Positions 21,846 to 29,925 are shown, counted from the first letter of the stretch. The stretch is 32,091 nt of DNA from Thermogladius sp. (GCA_009904025.1 WYEE01000109.1:1-32091), one strand, 5' to 3'. Notes: a model not told the origin generated them from the sequence alone. Numbers and translations: made by a program.

Positions 21846-24800
21846 TCACAATGTGTTAGTAAGTGCGCTGCCTCTCGATGTTGAAGGTGTTGTTTGAATC
21901 AAGTTGAGTCTGCTAAGGCTGTCTACAAGCTTGGCTATTTCGACGGCGGAGCTCGCCCCTCCGTTTACTATTTCATCTATAGTCTCCTCCATCCTCCTCG
22001 TTGTTTCAACACTTATTAGGTCGGGGAATTCGGAGGCTAAATGTTTGTATACCTCGATACCCAGTTTAGTGGCTACTAGCCTCCTCCTCTTCGCGCTCTC
22101 GATAACATAGCCGTGCCGCTTAATGCTCTCAACTATCTTGGCGTAAGTGCTTGGTCTACCTATACCGGTCCTCTTCATTAAGAGGACTATATCGCCCTCG
22201 CTGTACAAGGCTGTACGGCTGCCTCTCACGCACTGCGCGGACAGGACGCCGACTCTAGCATTGTCTAACCCTATTTTAGCCAACTTGGGTGGTTGAATAA
22301 GGTTGAAACCGTTTTCGACAATATCCTCTATTAATCTTAGGCTGGAGATATGGATGTCATCAACGTACACATCGTATTCGGATACTGTAGCTTTAAACGG
22401 CTTCATCTGGCTTGCTATAAACCTCCTGAAGATCAGGTCGTATACCTTAAGGTGGAGCTTTGTTAAAGGCCTAGTCAACGCTAGTACACCCTCTGTTAAA
22501 GCCTTCTCGAGCATCTCAACGTCCAGCGGTCTTGTCGGCCTGATTGCCTCATGCGCCCCACTACCACCCCAGCTACTCGGGTTTGCGAGAGACATCAAGT
22601 TTTTCGACTCAAGGTATTTCAAAGCTACATTCACGCCTGTAGGCGAGACGTGCGTTGAATCAGTTCTATGGTATGTTATCAAACCCATTTCAAACAAGTC
22701 TTGAGCCAACCTCATGGCGAGGCCCGAGGACAAGCCTATCCTCGAGGAAGCGACAAGGTACTCGTCTGTGGTAAATGGTGGGGGCGGGCTAAACGTCTCG
22801 ACACTCGTGGACTTCTTTACCAGAATAATATTCTTGCTTGACACTATCTTATCAGCCGTGGACTTTTCTTCAACACAAACGTTCAATCGATCGACTGCCG
22901 GAAGGTCTAGTAGGATGCTCACCTTCCAGCACTTAGACTCATTATACTCCCTCATCCTTTCGACTATGAAGCCTAGTACGGGTGTTTGGACTCTCCCTGC
23001 CCCAAGGAACCTGGCGTTGTACTTGGACTGCAGGTAGGTGCTTAGGCTGAAGCCTACAAGCCTGTCGAGCACTCTCCTGTAGATCTCTGCTTCAACCATC
23101 CTCTTGTTAACCACTCTCTTATTCTCCAAGGCCTTGAAGAACTCCCTCAAAGTTATCTCATGCATTTCAACCCTGTATACTTGTTTACCGAGATACCTAA
23201 TCGATAAGAAGACGTCGTAGGCGATCTTCTCACCCTCCTCATCAGGGTCTGTAGCTATGTAGACCTCGTCAACCTCCCTCGCAACCTTCCTGAGAGCAGC
23301 CACCGTCTCGGCGGAGTCACTGTACAACCTACTCCCGCACCTAGGGCATGTGTCGCCGTGAGTGAATTGTGTACCGCACACTAGGCATTTCTTAATAGAC
23401 TCGTAGACTGGGGATATAGTACCGTCCTCGAATACTACACCATGTAAGCCCATGCCCGGTTTAGTTGTCAGGTCGTATAAGTGGCCCCGAGTAGCCATTA
23501 TACTTAAATGTATAACCTGGTTGTCACGTACAAAGGGGATCTCGTATACGGGTGTCCTACCAATAACCCTCTTCAACGGTTTACCGAAAAAACCCGCTAT
23601 CGTCCTGGCTTTAGTAGGGGATTCAACGATGACGAGGATGCTCTTGAAGCTGAATGCATCACCGGCACCGCGCCTCGACTCCTCTATTAAAGACGCCTCT
23701 TTGCCTAGGTCGACTCGGTCTAGCCTTGTTATAGTGAAAGAGTCGTTGGAAATATTCTTCAAACGAGTTTCAAGCCCTTTAACCACATTCTCTAGCAGAG
23801 CATGCTCGAAGACTATGGACAACCCGTGTGTCATACGACCCTTAAACATCCTGCTAGACCTACCTGTCGCCTGGACGTACGTCATCAAGTCGGGTACTAG
23901 AACCAGGACACCGCTCTCAGTATGGATTAATGTTAGTGAGCCTGCTTCGATAACCCTGCCCGCGGCTACTATGCCCTCTACCTTCTCCACGACCAGGCTT
24001 TTAATCTCCCTTAAACGGGCGACAATGTTTCTGAGGTAGCCGGTTAAAACCTCCTCGCTCATTTTACCTTTGAGAACCTGGGATACAAGCCTGAGTTCTC
24101 CAGGTGAGAGTTTCAGGGCGTAGTTTTTCAGTTCTTGCAACACACCCTCTAAACCAGCCACATTATTCTCCTTAACTAGGATAGCCAATCTTATCAAACC
24201 GCTCAGGTTTGAAGCGTAGTCCTCGAGCCTGATAGAGAAGAGGGGGGTGCCGAGGAAGACCACGACTCTTATAGCCTCGGGTGCGTCTATGCCTCTAACG
24301 CTTACACCGTAATAGTTCGCACTACCGTAGATGAAATCCGCCTCCCCACTCCTAAGCCTCTTTATAGACTCAGGGCTGGCCTCCTCGAATCTTAAACCAG
24401 CCTGCTCCAACTTGCTCTTTAATTCATCAAGGCATTTCTCAAAGAAACGTCTAAAGGGGTGTCTAGGGCTAACGTAGATTATCCCGCCTCTACCCAGTCT
24501 CTTGAAGTACTCGACTACAGTGTCACAGGATTCAACTGTTAGATAAGTGTCTGTCACGTCTCTGCCGTAGACCGTTACCCCCGAGATATCTATTTTCAAA
24601 AGCTCTCTGAGAACCCGAGAGTAGAGGCCCTTCATCCTCCCTGTCGCGGAGGAGAATATCACTTGCTTCACCCCTCTATTAGTGGACTCCCCTATCCTTC
24701 TATCTATCTCAAGTAGTTCCCCGATGAGCTTCCGGTACTCTTCGTCATCGCCGAGGGTTTTAGATACAAGTATTTTCCAATGGAGACCTAGTTTTGTTTT

Positions 24801-25469
24801 AACCAGGCCTATAACATCATCATTGAAACCCAGTATCTTCAACAGTCTCACAATGTTCTTCTGGCTTCTAAGCAGGCTATCCACGTCATCGACGATCACT
24901 ATGTCCACGCCTGAGGAAGATAGAGCGTGCTCGTACTTTGAGAAGAAGCTGTTTGTTGCAACCAGGACGTCGAAACCACCGTTCGCGATATCGCTTATAA
25001 GATTCTCCTTCGCCTTCTTAGAGAGTTTTGAGTCGTAGGCGTGCACCCTCAAGTTGAGCTTCATCTTCTCGACTATTTCACGCATCCTGCTGTGAACCTG
25101 GTTTACGAGAGCTCTTGTGGGGACCAGGAATAAGATTCTCTTCTTGTAGAATGCTGAGGAGTAGACGGCGTAGACTATGAGTAATGTCGTTTTCCCTAAC
25201 CCGGTCGGCGCTATAATGGCTGTGCTCTCCCCGCTTAGAAACCTCATAGCCCAGGCTCTCTGCCCACCCCACATTGAGGAGCCAATGGACTTCTCGAAGA
25301 AGATGGTGAAGTCTTCTAGCTCTTTATTTAGAAACTCCTCTAAGCTGGCCTCGGAGCTCTTCTTTCTTAGACAGTTATCGCAAACGCCATGAGACTCCAA
25401 TTCGAGAGCCGATACACCGCCGCCGCAGAGAGGACAAGACGATAGGTATAATGGGTTCAGCTTAAGCAT
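21846..25469 (-). CDS. rgy: Reverse gyrase
   Basis: This 1207-residue enzyme introduces positive supercoils into DNA. The N-terminal zinc finger has Cys12, 15, 30 and 33. The helicase-like domain carries Walker A APTGLGKTT (87-95), VDDVD (DEAD-like box), SSATG and a latch region. The topoisomerase IA part begins LVIVESPTKARTIAGFFG (TOPRIM), with DPDEEGEK, a second finger CLVCGTQFTHGDTCPRCG, and the catalytic Tyr in GLITYHRTDST. It is full length with both zinc fingers intact. It is the hallmark of hyperthermophiles and is divergent from canonical Alba. Confidence 0.97.
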   Translation of the reverse strand: MLKLNPLYLSSCPLCGGGVSALELESHGVCDNCLRKKSSEASLEEFLNKELEDFTIFFEKSIGSSMWGGQRAWAMRFLSGESTAIIAPTGLGKTTLLIVYAVYSSAFYKKRILFLVPTRALVNQVHSRMREIVEKMKLNLRVHAYDSKLSKKAKENLISDIANGGFDVLVATNSFFSKYEHALSSSGVDIVIVDDVDSLLRSQKNIVRLLKILGFNDDVIGLVKTKLGLHWKILVSKTLGDDEEYRKLIGELLEIDRRIGESTNRGVKQVIFSSATGRMKGLYSRVLRELLKIDISGVTVYGRDVTDTYLTVESCDTVVEYFKRLGRGGIIYVSPRHPFRRFFEKCLDELKSKLEQAGLRFEEASPESIKRLRSGEADFIYGSANYYGVSVRGIDAPEAIRVVVFLGTPLFSIRLEDYASNLSGLIRLAILVKENNVAGLEGVLQELKNYALKLSPGELRLVSQVLKGKMSEEVLTGYLRNIVARLREIKSLVVEKVEGIVAAGRVIEAGSLTLIHTESGVLVLVPDLMTYVQATGRSSRMFKGRMTHGLSIVFEHALLENVVKGLETRLKNISNDSFTITRLDRVDLGKEASLIEESRRGAGDAFSFKSILVIVESPTKARTIAGFFGKPLKRVIGRTPVYEIPFVRDNQVIHLSIMATRGHLYDLTTKPGMGLHGVVFEDGTISPVYESIKKCLVCGTQFTHGDTCPRCGSRLYSDSAETVAALRKVAREVDEVYIATDPDEEGEKIAYDVFLSIRYLGKQVYRVEMHEITLREFFKALENKRVVNKRMVEAEIYRRVLDRLVGFSLSTYLQSKYNARFLGAGRVQTPVLGFIVERMREYNESKCWKVSILLDLPAVDRLNVCVEEKSTADKIVSSKNIILVKKSTSVETFSPPPPFTTDEYLVASSRIGLSSGLAMRLAQDLFEMGLITYHRTDSTHVSPTGVNVALKYLESKNLMSLANPSSWGGSGAHEAIRPTRPLDVEMLEKALTEGVLALTRPLTKLHLKVYDLIFRRFIASQMKPFKATVSEYDVYVDDIHISSLRLIEDIVENGFNLIQPPKLAKIGLDNARVGVLSAQCVRGSRTALYSEGDIVLLMKRTGIGRPSTYAKIVESIKRHGYVIESAKRRRLVATKLGIEVYKHLASEFPDLISVETTRRMEETIDEIVNGGASSAVEIAKLVDSLSRLNLIQTTPSTSRGSALTNTL

Positions 25470-25629
25470 TTGCCTTAAAGCCCCTATGAGGTTATCCCGT
25501 TGAATTAAAGTGTTTAAAGAAGCGTGCTACAGTATTACCGGCTCTCAACCAGGGATAGTAAAGCTTTTATACGGTTTACCTAATGTTATAGATTTCAGCC
25601 ATACACCATGTTATAAGTGGGTGAAGGAA

Positions 25630-25923
25630 ATGGCAGTCCAACCGCAGAGTGCCAACACCGTATTAGTTGGTAAGAAGCCTGTAATGAACTACGTGATAGC
25701 TGTACTAACCCTAGTCCACCAGGGTATCAAAGAGATCTACATTAAGGCCCGTGGCAGGGCGATCAGCAAGGCCGTAGACACGGTCGAAATAGTTAGGAAC
25801 AGGTTCCTACCGGGCAAGGTCGATGTAGACGAGATCAAGATAGGCAGCCAAACCGTGACAAACCCCCAGGGCAAGGAGAGCAGGGTCAGCATCATCGAGA
25901 TCAAGATCAAGGTCAAGGAGTAA
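25630..25923 (+). CDS. albA: DNA/RNA-binding protein Alba
   Basis: A 97-residue canonical Alba: NTVLVGKKPVMNYVIAVL, IYIKARGRAISKAVDTVEI, the loop GSQTVTNPQGKESRVS and C-terminal EIKIKVKE match the chromatin and RNA-binding protein of crenarchaea, including the lysine pair GKK near the N-terminus. The open frame runs back to 25510, but ATG 25630 is the normal start, with a GTGAAGGA site upstream and TATA-like TTTATA/TTATAAG near 25564 and 25611. Confidence 0.95.
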   Translation: MAVQPQSANTVLVGKKPVMNYVIAVLTLVHQGIKEIYIKARGRAISKAVDTVEIVRNRFLPGKVDVDEIKIGSQTVTNPQGKESRVSIIEIKIKVKE

Positions 25924-25977
25924 AGAGGCCTAGAGGAAACGGAGAAGAGAGTAAACATTATTTTTAATAAAAACCCA

Positions 25978-26268
25978 TTAACAAACATCCTTTAGACGCC
26001 TCCTCCAAGCCGAGTACTCCTCGGCCAAACGCCTCAAGTATTCAACAGGGCTCACGCACTCGTACTCCATCTCGCCTGTTTTAACAAGGAGACTCAGCTT
26101 GATCAACCTCCTTACGATGTTCAAGGCGGTTTTATTAGAGTAGCAGAACTTCTCCCTTAAAACGTCGGCCGCCTCACCTAGATTAATAGGGGTTTGCCTC
26201 TCCAGGCACAACGCGACATACGATGCTAGCTCTCTTCTCCTAAGGGATTTACCCCCTGGGCCATCCAT
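25978..26268 (-). CDS. Hypothetical protein, probable winged-helix domain
   Basis: A 96-residue, mostly helical protein. LGEAADVLREKFCYSNKTALNIVRRLIKL (in part: YSNKTALNIVRRLIKL) resembles a helix-turn-helix recognition pair and GEMEYECVSP a wing. It could be a small DNA- or RNA-binding protein. No family is recognised. It converges with albA and is divergent from the gene at 26325. Confidence 0.6.
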   Translation of the reverse strand: MDGPGGKSLRRRELASYVALCLERQTPINLGEAADVLREKFCYSNKTALNIVRRLIKLSLLVKTGEMEYECVSPVEYLRRLAEEYSAWRRRLKDVC

Positions 26269-26324
26269 GGCTACACCTAGCTTGAAATAAGTGTGCCGGG
26301 AATAAAATTAAAAATGGTGGTGGC

Positions 26325-26972
26325 TTGCCTCGCGTGAAAGCAGGTAGTGTTGTCGTAGAGACCTGGAGGCTGGGCTTAGATGAATTAATATCCATACTAC
26401 GCGTTTTAGCAGGGGAGAGTAGAGTGGGATTGCTAACAAAACCATCTCTCATCCAGGTAAAGGTTGGCAATGGGGTCGTCTACGTAGCAGTCCCACAGTT
26501 CAGCTTAGTGGTGGTTGGTGATGAAGCTTCACCCCTATCTCAGAGTCTACTCGGTGACCGGAGAGCCTATATCCTGGAGGGGGATACCTGGCTGGACTTA
26601 AAATGGGTTGAAGCAGGATCTCTACTAGCACTGCTGGAAGGCCTGGTAGAATGCACGAGGGGTTCTAGGTGCGGGAGAGTGGGGCTAGATACTCGAGTTG
26701 ACGTGTACTTTGAGCTTACAAACGAGAAATGCGAGAGGGTTTTGACCACAGGATTCTACACAGCCCCATACCACTACATCGTAGAAGCCTCTCATGGAGA
26801 TTACGGGTTCGAGCCAGGTTTAACCTCATACCCCGGGGGCGGCAGGTTGATTGAACTCTTCTATGGTGGGAGGGTCTCGATAAGGCTTAAGATTCCACAT
26901 GGCTGCAGGAGGTTCGAGACAGCACTCTTCATAGGCTTATTAGATGCCCTCCTCTACGTGTTAGAGGGTTGA
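26325..26972 (+). CDS. Hypothetical protein of unknown family
   Basis: A 215-residue soluble protein with a Val-rich N-terminal beta region (VYVAVPQFSLVVVGD), a helical centre, three Cys (ECTRGSRCGR, EKCERV) and a C-terminal part containing GFEPGLTSYPGGGRLIELF and a helix FIGLLDALLYVLE. No transmembrane segments or catalytic motifs are evident. The TTG start has GGTGG immediately upstream. It is divergent from the winged-helix protein, and a C/D RNA candidate follows. Confidence 0.6.
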   Translation: MPRVKAGSVVVETWRLGLDELISILRVLAGESRVGLLTKPSLIQVKVGNGVVYVAVPQFSLVVVGDEASPLSQSLLGDRRAYILEGDTWLDLKWVEAGSLLALLEGLVECTRGSRCGRVGLDTRVDVYFELTNEKCERVLTTGFYTAPYHYIVEASHGDYGFEPGLTSYPGGGRLIELFYGGRVSIRLKIPHGCRRFETALFIGLLDALLYVLEG

Positions 26973-27007
26973 TAGGAGTATTTATAGCCCTGGCCACCGG
27001 GTTTATT

Positions 27008-27070
27008 GATTGGATGAAGACACTTGCCCCCATACGACGGCAGGATGACGATATTACCGCGATCTGACAG
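27008..27070 (+). ncRNA. Candidate box C/D sRNA with a 16S 530-loop guide
   Basis: Imperfect C (GGATGA, 27012-27017) and C' (GGATGA, 27043-27048) boxes and a D box CTGA (27064-27067) are present; D' (ACGA, 27034-27037) is poor. The C'-D guide contains TATTACCGCG, complementary to CGCGGUAAUA, the universally conserved 530 loop of 16S rRNA (E. coli 526-535). TATTTATA at about 26979-26986 predicts a start near 27008. The two bases next to the D box do not pair, so the assignment is moderate. Confidence 0.5.
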
Positions 27071-27076
27071 ATCCAC

Positions 27077-27331
27077 CTAAATACTCTTAGCCTTCTTCTT
27101 AGCCCTGGCTTCAAGGAGCTCAGCGTACTCTTCTACAAGTCTTTTAATGTAGGGCTGTAATATTCGGGGTTCGACTCTTTCAAGCAGACTCCTAAAGAAT
27201 TTGCTGGCACACCTACTACTATGGAACTCTAGTTCTAAATCACCGTATCGTATTACTATACCCTGACCCTCCGGGAAGGGCCTACCACACACTACGCACT
27301 TATGTCTTGCACTCGTTGAAGCCCACCTCAA
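27077..27331 (-). CDS. Small L24e/TRASH-like zinc finger protein
   Basis: In this 84-residue protein, CVVCGRPFPEGQGIVIRYGD and FHSSRCASKFF give Cys12, Cys15, His37 and Cys41, resembling the treble-clef knuckle of ribosomal L24e and TRASH domains, followed by a helical, Lys-rich tail (ARAKKKAKSI). The only usable start is TTG 27331, which lies inside the upstream membrane-protein gene (32-nt overlap), implying translational coupling. The substrate or ribosome link is not established. Confidence 0.6.
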   Translation of the reverse strand: MRWASTSARHKCVVCGRPFPEGQGIVIRYGDLELEFHSSRCASKFFRSLLERVEPRILQPYIKRLVEEYAELLEARAKKKAKSI

Positions 27332-28028
27332 CCAGCTTCTCGTAGACTGTTGAGGGTTTTTCAGTGTAGAGTCTTATCCTCGAGCCACCGCTGGTCTTAT
27401 CCTGGATTTCAATAAACCTCCTCTGCTTGTTCACCGTGAAGCAGAGAGTTGAGCTGGCTTGTATGAAGTTCCTGTTGTTTATGACTACACCTTTCCTGTA
27501 GATGGCGAAATTCTGCGGTATAATCAGGTTAACGCTGCTTACTTTTTTTGTGACAGCCCACCTCACAGAGTATAGCACGATTATTATGAGAGTGTACATT
27601 GTCACATAGTTTATGAATCTGGATAGTAAAATATTGCCTGTCGCATTATTAAGATAAAATATAACGTACACGCCGGCGAGCCCGTTGTACAAAGGGTATA
27701 AGAAGACCGCTAGAAGTGATATAGCCAGCGTCACCATCAGGAACTTGAACTGGGAGCTTAGATCCTTGTTTAAACCAGGGTCGGCTGCGGCGATCTTCAC
27801 GCAATTAACCTCCTTATACAAGGGGGCCCCCAGCTCGCTTAAGGGAGGCATCTTACTTGTCCTCATCGTGATCCTGTACACTATGTAGAAGAACACCATG
27901 TAGAAGACGAGGAATAACAGGAAAGCGTAAGCGGGGGCTAGAGTAGACAGTAATGATATTACGAGCACGCTAACCGTGTTGATCAAAAAACTCACATGTC
28001 TCTTCGGCTGGTGCATCATCGTGGACAC
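27300..28028 (-). CDS. DUF2208-like membrane protein
   Basis: About 242 residues with four likely transmembrane helices in two pairs (SFLINTVSVLVISLLST; FLLFLVFYMVFFYIVY; FLMVTLAISLLAVFLYP; YVTMYTLIIIVLYSVRW) followed by a soluble beta-rich tail (RRFIEIQDKTSGGSRIRLY). This arrangement fits crenarchaeal DUF2208, a name given from memory. The function is unknown. The GTG start may be displaced to ATG at 28019. Confidence 0.6.
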   Translation of the reverse strand: MSTMMHQPKRHVSFLINTVSVLVISLLSTLAPAYAFLLFLVFYMVFFYIVYRITMRTSKMPPLSELGAPLYKEVNCVKIAAADPGLNKDLSSQFKFLMVTLAISLLAVFLYPLYNGLAGVYVIFYLNNATGNILLSRFINYVTMYTLIIIVLYSVRWAVTKKVSSVNLIIPQNFAIYRKGVVINNRNFIQASSTLCFTVNKQRRFIEIQDKTSGGSRIRLYTEKPSTVYEKLVEVGFNECKT

Positions 28029-28081
28029 GCGTTAAACACTATATACGAGGTAGATTAATAAATCTGGAGCAATATATTCAA

Positions 28082-28138
28082 GAAAGATGATGAGTCGCCA
28101 CTTATCGGACGCGTGAAGAAGGCTCGTGTTTCTGAACG
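28082..28138 (+). ncRNA. Box C/D guide sRNA
   Basis: C ATGATGA (28087-28093), 12-nt guide (28094-28105), D' CGGA (28106-28109), 3-nt spacer, C' GTGAAGA (28113-28119), 12-nt guide (28120-28131) and D CTGA (28132-28135) form the ideal archaeal layout. Predicted targets are AUAAGUGGCGAC (Gm at the fifth base) and AAACACGAGCCU (Am at the fifth base); I could not place these in rRNA or tRNA. ATTAATAAA at about 28052-28060 is a TATA with predicted start near 28082. Confidence 0.82.
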
Positions 28139-28175
28139 AGGTAAAAGTTATTTTACCGGGGTCTAAGAGTACGGA

Positions 28176-28229
28176 GAGAGTGATGATAAGGGAGCTCCGA
28201 TAGGTGAGGATGTTATCCCTGTCTGACGG
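28176..28229 (+). ncRNA. Box C/D guide sRNA targeting 23S peptidyl-transferase loop
   Basis: C GTGATGA (28180-28186), 10-nt guide, D' CCGA (28197-28200), 3-nt spacer, C' GTGAGGA (28204-28210), 12-nt guide TGTTATCCCTGT (28211-28222) and D CTGA (28223-28226). The D guide is complementary to ACAGGGAUAACA, which contains GGGAUAACA of the 23S peptidyl-transferase loop (E. coli 2445-2453). The fifth-base rule predicts 2'-O-methyl G at the position of E. coli 2446. TTATTTTA at about 28147-28154 is a correctly placed TATA. Confidence 0.85.
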
Positions 28230-28392
28230 GGGGTTCAGCTCTCATGCAAGTTTATGTGACTTGGTGTCATCGCCTCATCTCTATTCCCCAGCACCGCTCC
28301 TTGAGTCTGCATCCGCCTTGGAGGCGTTCAGGGCCACCCCAGAGACCCCACATCTCGAGTACCTACCACCCTCGGGGAGAGCCCCTACAAGG
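28230..28392 (+). other. Non-coding stretch upstream of element copy B
   Basis: No convincing gene is seen. A frame runs through it to the TGA at 28465-28467 (ending VITPNLINLYET), but it starts within the C/D RNA and has no ribosome site. AGAGCCC-CTACAA-GGGCTCT (28379-28398) is a perfect 7-bp hairpin just before the shared element. The stretch may be the decayed tail of a mobile element or gene. Confidence 0.35.
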
Positions 28393-28470
28393 GCTCTTCA
28401 CCCCTCACAGAGAACCACATTAAAACACGTGATAACGCCAAACCTTATAAACCTCTACGAAACTTGAAAC
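28393..28470 (+). repeat. Copy B of the duplicated 5'-flanking element
   Basis: Direct-repeat partner of 6944-7019 (37 of 38 bases identical at the 3' end). It carries the same CCAAACCTTATAAACC promoter core (TATA 28444-28451) and ends 18 nt before the TTG start at 28489. Confidence 0.85.
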
Positions 28471-28488
28471 CGCCGCGAGGGGCTTTGC

Positions 28489-28998
28489 TTGGCCGGGAGC
28501 CTTAGATTGACTCTTTACGTGGATGCTGTTAGCGAGCTACACTTACCCAAGCTAGCCAGGTTATTGGAGAGTAAGGGTTTTAGAGTGAAGACCCTGCCCC
28601 CGGTCTCACTACAGGCTTCTATAGTCATCGGACTAGGAGGAGCAGGGGAGGTTGTAAGCAGAATTAGGGAAATAGTTTCCTCGAACTATCTCCGGGGAGT
28701 GTGCTTCGAGCTCTCCGCGAAGGTCTCTAAATGCCCTTGCTCGAGAAACATTGTTAAAGTAAGGGGTTGGACGCTATGTTCCGACACTTACGACAACACG
28801 CAGTTCTACGTGAAATGCGGGGAGAGGGGCGGGCTGGTCATGGCGGTTTTAACCGGCTCGCTAAGGGATTTAACGAGCCCACCCCACTCTATTTTCACAG
28901 TATGCCGTAGTGCTGAGGAAGCCGGCGCCCTGGTTGAATTAGTGGAGAAAGCTTTGAACACTTTCACCTCCTATGTCAAGAGTTTTATAAACGAGTAA
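28489..28998 (+). CDS. Hypothetical cysteine-containing protein
   Basis: A 169-residue alpha/beta protein. Regular strands (LRLTLYVDAV, ASIVIGLGG) and a mid-protein cluster KVSKCPCSRN followed by further Cys (TLCSDTYD, FYVKCGERG, FTVCRSAEEA) are seen. The TTG start is supported by GAGGGG (28477-28482). No family is recognised. It is driven by the promoter element shared with the gene at 7040, to which it shows no clear protein similarity. Confidence 0.6.
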   Translation: MAGSLRLTLYVDAVSELHLPKLARLLESKGFRVKTLPPVSLQASIVIGLGGAGEVVSRIREIVSSNYLRGVCFELSAKVSKCPCSRNIVKVRGWTLCSDTYDNTQFYVKCGERGGLVMAVLTGSLRDLTSPPHSIFTVCRSAEEAGALVELVEKALNTFTSYVKSFINE

Positions 28999-29029
28999 AC
29001 TCTATTAGGCTGGGTGCTCATCTCCGAAA

Positions 29030-29095
29030 ACAAGTGATGAACGCCCTATCCATAGACTACCACGGGATGATGACTATCGAACCCTGTCTGAGATA
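29030..29095 (+). ncRNA. Probable box C/D guide sRNA
   Basis: C GTGATGA (29034-29040), 12-nt guide, weak D' TAGA (29053-29056), C' ATGATGA (29067-29073), 14-nt guide and D CTGA (29088-29091). The D guide predicts target ACAGGGUUCGAU; its GGGUUCGA resembles a tRNA T-arm, so a tRNA target is possible. The D'-C' spacer (10 nt) and 14-nt guide are longer than ideal. CTCTATTAGG at 29000-29009 is a weak TATA. Confidence 0.6.
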
Positions 29096-29172
29096 TAAGC
29101 GCTTGTTTATCTCAACGCTTGGAATCCATGGGTTTCCAGTCGAATTTAAACCAGGTTTACCCGCATCGTTTT

Positions 29173-29925
29173 TCAACCAGCCTTGGATAGCTTGTTCTTA
29201 AACCTTAGAGCGTCATCAAACATGTATACGTTGTTGAATAACACGTAGACATCTCTACCCGCGGAGTATTGTGCGACGATACCCTCAAGCCTGGCTAGGT
29301 CCTCATCCTTGTACTTATACTTATAGTTCACTTCGCCTCCACCTATCCCGTGGAGCCTGAAGTACACTAGGTTAGCCCTACCTAGAATCGGCTGGCTTCT
29401 AAACGGGTCTACAACATGGGCAACGCCGTATTCCTCAACGATCTCACCGATCTCACGGGACTTACTCCAATCACCCCTTGGCTCCCAGGCCAGCGTGAAC
29501 CCCTGTGCTATCTCGCTCGCCTTGCTGAAGAACTCTCTAACCCATTTCACAGACTCCTCGTTGTAAGGTAGGCTAGGCGGTGTCTGAATAACTATGACAC
29601 GGGCTTTCAAAGCCTCAGCGACTCTAACGGTCTCTTCTAACGCGTTCAAGTTCTCCCTGGTCGGCTTTAGGAAACCGTAGTTGTCGAGCACTCCTCCAGG
29701 TTTTCTCCGCATTTTCCTCCATGTTGGTGAGGATGGGGGGTGTGTTATAACCTGCCATGCTTTGAGAGTGAACTCGAAGCCCTCGGGTGCCTCGCCCCTG
29801 AGTTTCTCAGCCCACTCCACTGTTGGAAGGTCGTAGAACGTGTTCTGGAGCTCGACTAGGTTGAAAGACTCGTAGTACTTCCTCCTAGCTTTAGGGAAAC
29901 CGCAACAACCTACTTTAACAACCAT
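29173..29925 (-). CDS. DUF72 (YecE-like) family protein
   Basis: A 250-residue TIM-barrel-like protein starting VKVGCCGFPKARRKYYESF. It has the characteristic early VELQNTFYDLPT, GFEFTLKAWQVITHP, VIVIQTPPSLPYN, LAWEPRGDW, HVVDPFRS and VYFRLHGIGG segments of COG1801/DUF72. The biochemical role is unknown. The gene ends 57 nt from an unusually structured stretch and lies 5 nt downstream of the AbrB-ACT gene, so the two are likely one operon. Confidence 0.88.
   Translation of the reverse strand: MVVKVGCCGFPKARRKYYESFNLVELQNTFYDLPTVEWAEKLRGEAPEGFEFTLKAWQVITHPPSSPTWRKMRRKPGGVLDNYGFLKPTRENLNALEETVRVAEALKARVIVIQTPPSLPYNEESVKWVREFFSKASEIAQGFTLAWEPRGDWSKSREIGEIVEEYGVAHVVDPFRSQPILGRANLVYFRLHGIGGGEVNYKYKYKDEDLARLEGIVAQYSAGRDVYVLFNNVYMFDDALRFKNKLSKAG

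Noticed and set aside
21846..25469. Possible frameshift or split of reverse gyrase
   Set aside because: All motifs from both domains occur in one uninterrupted frame of normal length.
25510..25629. N-terminal extension of Alba
   Set aside because: Not Alba-like; the promoter and ribosome site lie within it.
28204..28467. 87-codon open frame on + strand
   Set aside because: Starts within a C/D RNA, has no ribosome site and unusual composition; kept only as a possible relic.
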